Notes: a model not told the origin generated them from the letters alone. 9,278 bases of DNA from Mycobacteriaceae bacterium (GCA_013362555.1 JABFVX010000471.1:1-9278); one strand, 5' to 3'. Shown: positions 1-6,682, counted from the first letter of the stretch. Numbers and translations: made by a program.

Positions 1-14
1 TGGTGTGCGCTCAA

Positions 15-37
15 CGCACCTCGCGGGTCATTCTGGA
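15..37. repeat. Partial copy of the palindromic repeat found after ileS
   Basis: This 23-base stretch matches the right arm of the perfect palindrome at 3452-3474 at 20 of 23 positions. Differences are at 20, 23 and 34. Just upstream, GTGCG at 5-9 can pair with CGCAC at 15-19 around a 5-base loop, so this is probably the right half of a similar hairpin whose left arm has decayed or lies outside the window. It may be a terminator of the preceding gene or a member of a dispersed intergenic repeat family. Confidence 0.55.
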
Positions 38-45
38 AGGTGCGC

Positions 46-51
46 TAGAAT
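46..51 (+). promoter_or_regulatory. Probable -10 box of the ileS promoter
   Basis: TAGAAT at 46-51 fits the actinobacterial TANNNT -10 pattern. It would place transcription start near 57-59, just before the first paired element of the T-box leader. No convincing TTGACA-like -35 box lies at the usual spacing, which is common in actinobacterial promoters. The call rests mainly on position relative to the leader. Confidence 0.45.
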
Positions 52-56
52 CGGTC

Positions 57-251
57 ATCGGCGCTGATCCGGCCATCACCGGGGAGCCTTCGGAAGAACG
101 GCCGGCAGGCCCAGTAGAACCGAACGGGTGAGCCCGTCACAGCTTCTCGAGTGGTCCGGCTTTCTATCTCGGACAAGCGGGGTGGTACCGCGGTTGCGGC
201 GCACAGGCGTCGCCGTCGTCCCCGTGCCGACAGCAATGCAGGCACGAGGAG
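57..251 (+). promoter_or_regulatory. Translational T-box riboswitch (isoleucine) controlling ileS
   Basis: This leader senses uncharged tRNA-Ile and controls access to the ileS ribosome-binding site. Visible parts in order: an ultrashort Stem I, CCGG 69-72 pairing with CCGG 79-82, with the AUC isoleucine specifier at 75-77 in its terminal loop; Stem II, UUCGG 89-93 with CCGAA 120-124, an S-turn of GAA 96-98 opposite AGUA 113-116, and an upper GGCC/GGCC helix (100-103/108-111); a Stem IIA/B pseudoknot, CGGG/CCCG 125-128/133-136 plus UGA/UCA 129-131/137-139; and Stem III, GUCCG 154-158 with CGGAC 170-174. The T-box core at 181-193 carries UGGU at 183-186, complementary to the ACCA end of tRNA. 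The antisequestrator pairs GGGG 179-182 with CCCC 220-223. The competing sequestrator pairs UCC 219-221 and CGUGCC 223-228 with GGCACG 241-246 and GGA 248-250, hiding the Shine-Dalgarno. There is no intrinsic terminator, so control is translational, as known for actinobacterial ileS T-boxes. Confidence 0.95.
247..251 (+). promoter_or_regulatory. ileS ribosome-binding site, sequestered by the T-box
   Basis: AGGAG at 247-251 lies 10 bases before the GTG at 262. In the tRNA-free fold most of it pairs with 219-221 in the sequestrator. This site decides the start: the earlier in-frame GTG at 151 lies inside the riboswitch. Confidence 0.85.
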
Positions 252-261
252 ACTCCGAGCA

Positions 262-3200
262 GTGAGCACCCCGGCAGACCGGTATCCGCGCGTCGACTTC
301 GACGCGGGCAAGCCCGGTTCCCCCGTGAAGTTCCCGGACCTGGAACGGCGCGTGCTGGACGCGTGGGCCGCCGACGGGACGTTCGCCGCGAGCATCGCCC
401 AGCGCGCCGAGGCACAGGAGTTCGTCTTCTACGACGGGCCGCCCTTCGCCAACGGCCTGCCGCACTACGGGCACCTGCTCACCGGGTACGTCAAGGACAT
501 CGTGCCGCGGTTCCAGACCATGCGCGGCAAGTTGGTCGAGCGGCGCTTCGGCTGGGACTGTCACGGGCTGCCTGCCGAGCTGGAAGCCGAGAAGCAGCTC
601 GGCATCAAGTCTTCCGACATCACCGGCATGGGCCTGGCGAAGTTCAACGAGTTCTGCAAGTCGTCGGTGCTGCGCTACACCGGCGAGTGGCGCGACTATG
701 TCACCCGCCAGGCCCGCTGGGTCGACTTCGACAACGACTACAAGACCCTGGACCTGGACTTCATGGAGTCGGTCCTGTGGGCCTTCAAGTCGCTCTACGA
801 CAAGGGGCTGATCTACCAGGGCTTCCGAGTGCTGCCCTACAGCTGGTACGAGCGCACTCCGCTGTCGAACCAGGAAACCCGCCTCGACGACGCCTACAAG
901 ATGCGCCAGGACCCCGCTGTCACCGTGGACATGACACTGTCCGCGCCGGGCCAGGCCCTCGACGGCGCGAACGCGCTGATCTGGACGACCACGCCGTGGA
1001 CGCTGCCGAGCAACCTCGCGATCGCGGTTCATCCGGACCTGGCCTATGTGCACGTGGCGGCAGGCGACGGCAAGCGGTATGTGCTGGCGGCGGACAGGCT
1101 GGCGCACTATGCCCGTGAACTGGGCGAGGAACCGGTCGTCCTGTCCGAGCACGTGGGCTCGCAGTTGGTCGGACTGACCTACACGCCGCCGTTCGGCTTC
1201 TTCGCCGACCACCCGAATGCGTTCCGGGTGCTGGCGGCCGACTACGTCACCACCGACTCCGGCACCGGCATCGTGCATCTGGCGCCCGCGTTCGGTGAAG
1301 AGGACATGGATGTCGCCACTGCCAACGGCATCGACCTGGTGCAGCCGCTCGATCCGGGCGGCGCGTTCACCGCTCTGGTGCCGCCGTACGAGGGCATGGT
1401 GGTCTTCGACGCCAACCCGGTGATCATCAAGGACCTCAAATCCGCCGGAAAACTGTTGCGGCACGAGACGATCGAGCACTCCTACCCGCACAGCTGGAGG
1501 TCCGGGCAGCCGCTGATCTACATGGCGGTGCCGTCCTGGTTCGTGGCCGTGACGAAGTTCCGGGACCGGATGGCGGAGCTCAACCGGCAGGTCACCTGGG
1601 TGCCCGAGCACATCCGCGACGGCCAGTTCGGCAAGTGGCTGGAAGGGGCGCGGGACTGGAACATCAGTCGAAACCGTTACTGGGGCAGTCCGATCCCGGT
1701 GTGGGTGTCCGACGACCCGGCTTACCCCAGGGTGGACGTGTACGGCTCGCTGGACGAGCTGGAGCGTGACTTCGGCGTGCGTCCGGCCGATCTGCACCGG
1801 CCGATGATCGACGAGCTGACCCGGCCGAACCCCGACGACCCCACCGGGACGTCGACCATGCGGCGGGTGCCGGAGGTGCTGGACTGCTGGTTCGAGTCCG
1901 GGTCGATGCCCTTCGCCCAGGTGCACTACCCGTTCGAGAACCGGGAGTGGTTCGAGAGCGGACACAGGAGTGGAGCCGGCGGAACGACCCAAGAACACTT
2001 CCCGGGCGATTTCATCGTCGAGTACAACGGGCAGACGCGCGGCTGGTTCTACAACCTGCACGTGCTGTCCACCGCCCTGTTCGATCGGCCCGCGTTCAAG
2101 AGCGTCGTCGCGCACGGGATCGTGCTCGGCGACGACGGCCTGAAGATGAGCAAGTCCAAGGGCAACTACCCCAACGTCAACGAGGTGTTCGACCGGGACG
2201 GGTCGGACGCCATGCGGTGGTTCCTGATGAGCTCGCCGGTGCTGCGCGGCGGCAACCTCGTCGTCACCGAGCGCGGCATCCGCGAGGGCGTGAGCCACGC
2301 CATCCGGCCGCTGTGGAACGCCTGGACGTTCCTGCAGCTCTATGCGTCGAAACCCGGTGTGTCCCGGACTGATTCGCCGCACGTGCTGGACCGCTACATC
2401 CTGGCCAAGCTGGCCGCGACCCGCGACGCGATGACCGAGGCGCTGGAGGTGTTCGACATTGCGGGCGCGTGCGAGCAGCTGCGCGGCTTCTGTGACGCGC
2501 TCACCAATTGGTACGTACGTCGCAGTCGACAGCGGTTCTGGGACGAGGACGCGGACGCCGTCGACACGTTGCACACCGTGCTGGAGGTCACCACCCGGCT
2601 GGCCGCCCCGCTGCTGCCGCTGACCACCGAGGTGATCTGGCGCGGCTTGACCGGCGGCCGCTCGGTCCACCTGGCGGACTGGCCCGCGGGCGACGTCGCG
2701 CCGCACGACGCGGAGCTGGTGACGGCGATGGACGAGGTCCGCGTGGTGTGCTCCACTGTCCTGAGCCTGCGCAAGGCCAAGAACCTGCGGGTGCGGCTGC
2801 CGCTGGCCGAGGTCACCATCGCCGCCGCGGACGCCGTGCGGCTCGCCCCCTACGCCGACATCATCGCCGACGAGGTGAACGTCAAGAAGGTGGACCTCAC
2901 CGCCGACGTCGCGGCGCACGGCCGCTTCGAGCTGGTGGTCAACGCCCGCGCCGCGGGCCCGCGCATCGGCAAGCAGGTGCAGGCGGTGATCAAGGCCGTC
3001 AAAGCGGGCGAGTGGACCCACGACGCCGACGGCAATGTTGTTGCGGCGCAGGTGAAACTGCTGCCCGCGGAATACACCGAGCGGCTTGTCGCCGCGGAAC
3101 CGGAATCGACTGCCGCGCTGCCGGACAACGCCGGCCTGGTGGTGTTGAACTCGCTGGTGACCGAGGAGCTCGAGGCCGAAGGCTGGGCCCGCGACCTCAT

Positions 3201-3417
3201 CCGCGAACTCCAGGACGCCCGCAAAGCGGCGGGCCTCGAGGTCTCCGACCGCATCCGAGTCACCCTCGACATCCCGTCGGACAGGCTTGCGTGGGCCACC
3301 ACTCACCGCGACCTGATCGCGGGTGAGATCTTGGCCGTAGCCCTGGAGTTCGCCCCCGCCGGCCCGGACGCGGTAGATCTCCTCCCCGACACCAAGGCCA
3401 CCGTCACCAAGGCCTGA
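262..3417 (+). CDS. ileS: Isoleucyl-tRNA synthetase, eukaryote-like (type 2)
   Basis: This class Ia synthetase (1051 residues from GTG 262) joins isoleucine to tRNA-Ile in the cytoplasm and edits misactivated valine. The Rossmann HIGH motif is HYGH at 68-71, within GPPFANGLPHYGH, the type 2 form. The CP1 editing domain shows WTTTPWT at 241-247 and GTGIVHLAPAFGEED at 334-348. KMSKS is at 628-632, followed by a helical anticodon-binding domain (CDALTNWYVRRSRQRFW) and a C-terminal extension without a bacterial type 1 zinc knuckle. Cysteines that bind zinc in CP1 of some IleRS are replaced (S194-W-Y-E197 and S411-W-R-S414). A small insertion precedes EHFPGDFIVEYNGQTRGWFY. The gene is monocistronic in this window: a T-box lies before it and a strong hairpin follows 6 bases after the stop. 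Type 2 IleRS enzymes are typically poorly inhibited by mupirocin, so natural tolerance is expected but not shown. Confidence 0.97.
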   Translation: MSTPADRYPRVDFDAGKPGSPVKFPDLERRVLDAWAADGTFAASIAQRAEAQEFVFYDGPPFANGLPHYGHLLTGYVKDIVPRFQTMRGKLVERRFGWDCHGLPAELEAEKQLGIKSSDITGMGLAKFNEFCKSSVLRYTGEWRDYVTRQARWVDFDNDYKTLDLDFMESVLWAFKSLYDKGLIYQGFRVLPYSWYERTPLSNQETRLDDAYKMRQDPAVTVDMTLSAPGQALDGANALIWTTTPWTLPSNLAIAVHPDLAYVHVAAGDGKRYVLAADRLAHYARELGEEPVVLSEHVGSQLVGLTYTPPFGFFADHPNAFRVLAADYVTTDSGTGIVHLAPAFGEEDMDVATANGIDLVQPLDPGGAFTALVPPYEGMVVFDANPVIIKDLKSAGKLLRHETIEHSYPHSWRSGQPLIYMAVPSWFVAVTKFRDRMAELNRQVTWVPEHIRDGQFGKWLEGARDWNISRNRYWGSPIPVWVSDDPAYPRVDVYGSLDELERDFGVRPADLHRPMIDELTRPNPDDPTGTSTMRRVPEVLDCWFESGSMPFAQVHYPFENREWFESGHRSGAGGTTQEHFPGDFIVEYNGQTRGWFYNLHVLSTALFDRPAFKSVVAHGIVLGDDGLKMSKSKGNYPNVNEVFDRDGSDAMRWFLMSSPVLRGGNLVVTERGIREGVSHAIRPLWNAWTFLQLYASKPGVSRTDSPHVLDRYILAKLAATRDAMTEALEVFDIAGACEQLRGFCDALTNWYVRRSRQRFWDEDADAVDTLHTVLEVTTRLAAPLLPLTTEVIWRGLTGGRSVHLADWPAGDVAPHDAELVTAMDEVRVVCSTVLSLRKAKNLRVRLPLAEVTIAAADAVRLAPYADIIADEVNVKKVDLTADVAAHGRFELVVNARAAGPRIGKQVQAVIKAVKAGEWTHDADGNVVAAQVKLLPAEYTERLVAAEPESTAALPDNAGLVVLNSLVTEELEAEGWARDLIRELQDARKAAGLEVSDRIRVTLDIPSDRLAWATTHRDLIAGEILAVALEFAPAGPDAVDLLPDTKATVTKA

Positions 3418-3423
3418 TAGATG

Positions 3424-3474
3424 TCCTGAATGACCCGTGACGTGCGTCAGGCGCACGTCACGGGTCATTCAGGA
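3424..3474. terminator. Perfect 23-bp palindrome, likely bidirectional terminator
   Basis: The left arm 3424-3446 and right arm 3452-3474 are exact reverse complements around the 5-base loop TCAGG. In RNA the stem could extend by two G-U pairs and one A-U pair on each side. It lies between two convergent stop codons (ileS at 3417, hydrolase at 3480), where a shared terminator is expected. No U-tract follows on either strand, which is common in high-GC actinobacteria but leaves the mechanism uncertain. A degenerate copy of the right arm at 15-37 suggests it is also a dispersed repeat. Confidence 0.8.
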
Positions 3475-3479
3475 TGTGG

Positions 3480-4424
3480 TTAACGGGGGTGGAGGGCTGC
3501 TCGGAGGGTGGTGAAGGCGAGGCTGTTGGCGGCGGCCGCTTCGCGCAGGTGCGCAGCCATGGTCATGAAGCCGTGGAACATGGCGGGGGCGCGGTGGGTT
3601 CGGGCGGGGACGCCCGCGGCGCGGAGGCGGCGGGCGTAGGTTTCGCCTTCGTCGCGGAGGGGATCGTGTTCGGCGGTGATGACGAGGGCGGGGGGCAGCG
3701 CGGCGAGATCGGCGCGCAGGGGATTGGCGCGGGGATCGGTGCGGTCGGCGGGGGAACTGAGGTATTGGTCCCAGAACCAGCGCAGGTGGGCGGCGGTGGT
3801 GAAGTAGCCGTCGGCGTTGTCGCGGTATGACGGGGTGGCGCAGGCGGGGTCCAGCATGGGGTACATCAGGAGCTGGAAGGCCGGCCGGGGGCCCGTGCGG
3901 TCGCGTGACGCCTGGGCGGCGACGGTGGCGAGGTTGCCGCCTGCGCTGTCGCCTGCCACCGCGATGCGGGCCGGGTCCACGCGGAGCTCGTCGGCGTGGT
4001 CGGCGGTCCAGTGCAGGGCGGCGTACGCGTCTTCGGCGGCGGCAGGGAAACGGTGCTCGGGGGCTTGGCGATACTCGACCGAGATCACCACGGCGCCAAT
4101 AGCGTTCGCCATCGTTCGGCACCACCGGTCGTGGCTGTCGAGATCGCAGATGACGAAGCCGCCGCCGTGGTAGAAGACCACGGCGGGCAAGGCGGTCGAC
4201 TTCGCCGAACTTGCGCAGGGCAGAGGACGGTACTCGCGGACGCGGATGCCCGCGGGAATCCTGCGGTCGGCGACGTGGGCCACGGGAACGGGAGTAGCCG
4301 GCGCGGCCGGGCGCGCCGCGAGCATGCGGCGCGCCGCGGCGGCGTCGCGGACCTCGGTGCCGAGTCTCGGGAAGCCGGCCGAAGCGAGGTCGACCAGGGC
4401 CCTCGCTTCGGGGGTGAGTGCCAT
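3480..4424 (-). CDS. Alpha/beta hydrolase, HSL-type esterase/lipase
   Basis: This 314-residue protein belongs to the hormone-sensitive-lipase (family IV) carboxylesterases, which hydrolyse short-chain or bulky esters and sometimes lactones. The oxyanion-hole motif is HGGG at 86-89 in FYHGGGF. The nucleophile elbow GDSAGG is at 158-163, with catalytic Ser160. The acid is Asp254 in EHDPLRDEG and the base is His284 in FHGFM. Length is typical, and no signal peptide or membrane segment is visible, so it is probably cytoplasmic. It is the last gene of a minus-strand operon: its ATG lies 10 bases after the SDR stop, and the weak AGGA ribosome site overlaps that stop, suggesting translational coupling. 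Grouping with oxidoreductases suggests it hydrolyses a pathway ester or lactone rather than storage fat. The substrate is not evident from sequence. Confidence 0.9.
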   Translation of the reverse strand: MALTPEARALVDLASAGFPRLGTEVRDAAAARRMLAARPAAPATPVPVAHVADRRIPAGIRVREYRPLPCASSAKSTALPAVVFYHGGGFVICDLDSHDRWCRTMANAIGAVVISVEYRQAPEHRFPAAAEDAYAALHWTADHADELRVDPARIAVAGDSAGGNLATVAAQASRDRTGPRPAFQLLMYPMLDPACATPSYRDNADGYFTTAAHLRWFWDQYLSSPADRTDPRANPLRADLAALPPALVITAEHDPLRDEGETYARRLRAAGVPARTHRAPAMFHGFMTMAAHLREAAAANSLAFTTLRAALHPR

Positions 4425-4434
4425 GGCTGCGGTC

Positions 4435-5196
4435 CTACTGCATGTCCGGCGGCAGGAACTTGCCCGCGGCCAGGCCGCCGTCGACGGTCAGCTCGGCGCC
4501 GGTGATGTAGGCCGCCGCATCGGAGGCGAGGAAGGCGACCGCCGCGGCCACCTCCTCGGGCAGGCCGACGCGTTGCAGCGGCAGTGTCGGGAAACTGCCG
4601 GGGCCGGAATGCAGTCCGAGGTGCCCGATCATCGGAGTGAGGATTGGGCCCGGATGCACCGAGTTGACCCGGATGGCGGCCGGGCCGAGTTCCAGCGCAG
4701 CGGTCTTGGTGAGCCCGCGCAGGCCCCACTTGGACGCGCCGTAGGCGGCGTGGCCCATCAGGCCCTCCAGGCCTGCCTGTGAGGAGATGTTGACGATGCT
4801 GCCGCCGCCCGCCTGGGCCATCGGGCCGACCACGGCCTGAATTCCGTGGAACGCGCCGACGAGGTTCACCCGCAGAATCTTCTCCAGCTCGTCGGCGGTG
4901 GTGTCGGTGAGGGCCTTGGCGGTGTAGATCGCGGCATTGTTGACCAGGACGTCGAGTCGGCCGAACGCGTCGAGCGCGGCGTCGACCGCAGTGGCCCAAC
5001 CTGCCGCCGACGAGACGTCGTGGGGCACGAAAATGGCTGCGCTGCCGAGTGACTCGGCGAGTTTCCCGCCCTGCTCGGTGAGCACGTCGGTGATCACGAC
5101 GGAAGCGCCGCGCGCAGCGAAGAGCCGGGCTTCGGCCGCGCCCTGCCCGCGGGCGGCCCCGGTGATCAGGGCGACTTTGCCGGTGAGATCGGTCAT
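4435..5196 (-). CDS. SDR family NAD(P)-dependent oxidoreductase (SDR-A)
   Basis: This is a classical short-chain dehydrogenase of 253 residues that interconverts an alcohol and a ketone. The cofactor motif TGAARGQG is at 12-19. Asp37 at the end of beta-strand 2 favours NAD(H) over NADP(H). D60-V61 is the adenine-contact motif and NNAA is at 86-89. The catalytic tetrad is Asn111, Ser139, Tyr152 and Lys156 (YGASK). HPG at 181-183 and the C-terminal VDGG are also family features. Overall it resembles 3-alpha/20-beta-hydroxysteroid dehydrogenases (FabG3-like), but SDR sequence alone does not fix the substrate. The start ATG at 5196 has an AAGGAA ribosome site at good spacing. It lies 42 bases after the monooxygenase gene and 10 bases before the esterase, clearly one operon. 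It is a paralogue of the SDR starting at 6691 on the other side of the divergent promoter. Confidence 0.93.
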   Translation of the reverse strand: MTDLTGKVALITGAARGQGAAEARLFAARGASVVITDVLTEQGGKLAESLGSAAIFVPHDVSSAAGWATAVDAALDAFGRLDVLVNNAAIYTAKALTDTTADELEKILRVNLVGAFHGIQAVVGPMAQAGGGSIVNISSQAGLEGLMGHAAYGASKWGLRGLTKTAALELGPAAIRVNSVHPGPILTPMIGHLGLHSGPGSFPTLPLQRVGLPEEVAAAVAFLASDAAAYITGAELTVDGGLAAGKFLPPDMQ

Positions 5197-5208
5197 GTCG
5201 GTGTTCCT

Positions 5209-5218
5209 TGTGTTGATG
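5209..5218 (-). repeat. Leader segment before SDR-A, shared with the monooxygenase gene
   Basis: On the minus strand the bases before SDR-A read CATCAACACA, then AAGGA, shortly before the ATG. The same ten bases occur before the monooxygenase start (6375-6384), also followed by AGGA. The two genes therefore carry related translation-initiation leaders. Confidence 0.6.
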
Positions 5219-5238
5219 TCTGGACGGCTGGTGACCGG

Positions 5239-6366
5239 TCAGTTGGAGCGGAAGTGCGGGATGACTTTCTCGCCCCACTGGCGGATGGTTTCCAGGCAGG
5301 CCTCCTGAGGCACCGTGCCCATCTGGATCAGGCACAGAATTTCGTCGGCGCCCGCGGCCTGGAGGCGTTCCACGTAGGCGATGGCGTCGTCGGCATTGCC
5401 GTAGGCGTGCTCGGCGTTGAACACCGACGTGGCGCCGGACTGCACCGGGATCTTGGCCTCGTGCAGGTAGGCCACGTGCTCCTCGGCGGCTGCCTTGATT
5501 CGGGCCACCTCGTCCACGGTCGGGTCGACCGCTTCGTCGGGCACCGGGCCCGCGCCGTAGTAGTGCTTGATCGACTGGGCGAAGAACCGCTGGCCGCGCG
5601 CGCCGATCTGCTGGGCCTGCTCGCGGTCGTCGAGCACGATGGTGGGGCACAGCGCGGCGAAGTGGTCGTTGGTCACCGTGGAGACGAAATGCTCCCCGGT
5701 GCGGGCCGCGATGGCCGCATCGTAGTGGCGACGCAGGTCCGCGATCTCCTCGGCGCCCGCGAAACCCAGCACCAGCGCGCCGATTCCGTAGTCCGCGGCC
5801 GCCTTGAGGGTGTCCTTCTTGGTGCACGCCAGGAACAGCGGAGGATGCGGCGCCTGCACCGGGCGCGGCAGCAGCGAATGCGGCGAGATCTGCAGTAGCT
5901 CACCCTGCCATTCGAATTCGCCTTCCGGGTCCTGCCAGGCCTGGCCGATGATCCGCAGCGACTCCTCCACCTCCTGATAGGTGCGCTCGGGATCGACTCC
6001 GCACATCGACGTTTCGACCGGGGTCGCGCCGCGCCCGGCGCCCAGATTGAGCCGCCCGCCGGACAGCACGTCGAGCATGGCGGCGCGCTCGGCGGCCCGC
6101 ACCGGGTGGTTGAAGTTGAACGGCATGCACACGACGCCGTGGCCGATGCGGATGCGCTCGGTCTTGGCGGCGACCCAGGTCAGGAAGATTTCCGGGGCGC
6201 TCATGTGGGCGTACCACTTCAGGCCGTGGTGCTCGACGGCCCAGACCGTGTCGAAGCCCATCTCGTCGGCGAGCACGGCCTGCTCCACGCAGTCGCGCAG
6301 CACCTGGTGCTCATGCTCCACGGTGGGGTTGGTCATCTGGGCCTCGAAGATCATCGAGAACTTCAT
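5239..6366 (-). CDS. LLM-class flavin-dependent oxidoreductase (luciferase-like monooxygenase)
   Basis: This 375-residue protein is a bacterial-luciferase-like TIM-barrel enzyme using FMN or F420. It has the N-terminal strand MKFSMIFEAQ, the conserved WAVEHHGLKWY segment with EHH at 45-47, NHPVRAAE near 86-93, and the signature LSGGRLNLGAGRG at 101-113. The E-H-H pattern resembles luciferase alpha-like and FMN-dependent members more than F420 dehydrogenases, though the cofactor cannot be settled here. Family members perform Baeyer-Villiger-type, ring-cleaving or desulfurising oxygenation with reduced flavin supplied by a separate reductase. No reductase gene is in this window. It is the first gene of the minus-strand operon, with a strong AGGAG four bases before the ATG. 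With a downstream SDR and esterase, oxygenation of a ketone followed by ester hydrolysis is an attractive but unproved role. Confidence 0.9.
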   Translation of the reverse strand: MKFSMIFEAQMTNPTVEHEHQVLRDCVEQAVLADEMGFDTVWAVEHHGLKWYAHMSAPEIFLTWVAAKTERIRIGHGVVCMPFNFNHPVRAAERAAMLDVLSGGRLNLGAGRGATPVETSMCGVDPERTYQEVEESLRIIGQAWQDPEGEFEWQGELLQISPHSLLPRPVQAPHPPLFLACTKKDTLKAAADYGIGALVLGFAGAEEIADLRRHYDAAIAARTGEHFVSTVTNDHFAALCPTIVLDDREQAQQIGARGQRFFAQSIKHYYGAGPVPDEAVDPTVDEVARIKAAAEEHVAYLHEAKIPVQSGATSVFNAEHAYGNADDAIAYVERLQAAGADEILCLIQMGTVPQEACLETIRQWGEKVIPHFRSN

Positions 6367-6369
6367 CGT

Positions 6370-6383
6370 GCTCCTGTGTTGAT
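6370..6383. repeat. Direct repeat, copy 1 (monooxygenase ribosome-site region)
   Basis: GCTCCTGTGTTGAT here recurs as GCTCCTGTGGAT at 6512-6523, with nine identical bases and then a two-base gap. On the minus strand this copy carries the CACAGGAGC ribosome site of the monooxygenase gene. Confidence 0.5.
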
Positions 6384-6398
6384 GGTCGCTTCGCTCTC

Positions 6399-6503
6399 GG
6401 CCGCTTTCAGCGGTTGTCTTCCCTCGTCGTTCGTCGGCCCCGGTCGGTCGCTGCGCGACCTTCCGGGGCCTCCTCTCTCCTCGGTCCAGACAACCGCGCG
6501 GCC
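6399..6503. repeat. Nested palindrome of about 105 bases
   Basis: Four paired layers are visible. GGCCGC 6399-6404 pairs with GCGGCC 6498-6503. GCGGTTGTCT 6410-6419 pairs exactly with AGACAACCGC 6488-6497. Inside lies a compact hairpin, GGCCCCGG 6436-6443 with CCGGGGCC 6463-6470, capped by GGTCG 6446-6450 with CGACC 6456-6460. The matches are exact and correctly nested, so one cruciform or RNA fold can hold them all. It could be a REP- or MITE-like repeat, a structured 5' leader of the minus-strand operon, or a terminator. Confidence 0.6.
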
Positions 6504-6511
6504 TTCGCTGC

Positions 6512-6523
6512 GCTCCTGTGGAT
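6512..6523. repeat. Direct repeat, copy 2
   Basis: This is the second copy of the GCTCCTGTG(TT)GAT sequence at 6370-6383. It lies on the far side of the nested palindrome, so the two copies bracket that element. Here the AGGAG on the minus strand is not followed by a start codon. Confidence 0.45.
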
Positions 6524-6571
6524 ATGCCTAACCGAAATAGTCCGGATCGGGTTCGTCGTGGTCAGGACGTA

Positions 6572-6588
6572 GTCCCGGTGGACGGGAC
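6572..6588. promoter_or_regulatory. Short inverted repeat, possible operator
   Basis: GTCCCG 6572-6577 and CGGGAC 6583-6588 are exact reverse complements around five bases. Size and spacing suit a dimeric repressor site in the divergent promoter region, but a chance match in GC-rich DNA is also possible. Confidence 0.3.
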
Positions 6589-6615
6589 CGCGGATCCCTC
6601 GGCACGGGCCGCGGT
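6587..6615. promoter_or_regulatory. Inverted repeat ACCGCGG/CCGCGGT, possible operator
   Basis: ACCGCGG 6587-6593 and CCGCGGT 6609-6615 are exact seven-base inverted repeats 15 bases apart, just upstream of the plus-strand operon. Because CCGCGG is itself palindromic, the two halves also form a direct repeat. Regulatory function is inferred only from position. Confidence 0.3.
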
Positions 6616-6677
6616 TCTAGCGTCAGATTGCGGTGGTCGCCTCCGGGCGAGGGAACGGCCGCCATCACCTACGGACT

Positions 6678-6682
6678 GAGGA
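6678..6682 (+). promoter_or_regulatory. Ribosome-binding site deciding the SDR-B start
   Basis: GAGGA at 6678-6682 lies eight bases before GTG 6691. The resulting protein begins GQLDGKVALITG, the normal SDR N-terminus. The earlier in-frame ATG at 6628 would add 21 unrelated residues. Confidence 0.75.

Noticed and set aside
151..261. Upstream in-frame GTG extension of ileS
   Set aside because: The added 37 residues would be encoded by T-box stems and the sequestered ribosome site. GTG 262 has AGGAG at the right distance and gives a normal N-terminus.
76..3468. A 1130-codon open frame on the minus strand across ileS
   Set aside because: It is antisense to a clear IleRS, and its translation is low-complexity, rich in R, V, G and H, with no recognisable domain. 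Its end runs into the terminator hairpin. This is a high-GC shadow frame.
4085..5827. A 580-codon minus-strand frame spanning parts of three genes
   Set aside because: It crosses the boundaries of the esterase, SDR-A and monooxygenase genes in another frame and its translation is arginine-rich without motifs.
6436..6470. The compact GC-rich hairpin as a plus-strand terminator
   Set aside because: No plus-strand gene ends upstream of it; the adjacent gene starts here on the minus strand. It is better treated as part of the nested palindrome.
6613..6620. Possible KstR half-site GGTTCTAG near the SDR-B promoter
   Set aside because: Only one half of the palindrome (GTTCTA) is present; the matching TAGAAC half is missing, so a steroid-regulon operator is not supported.
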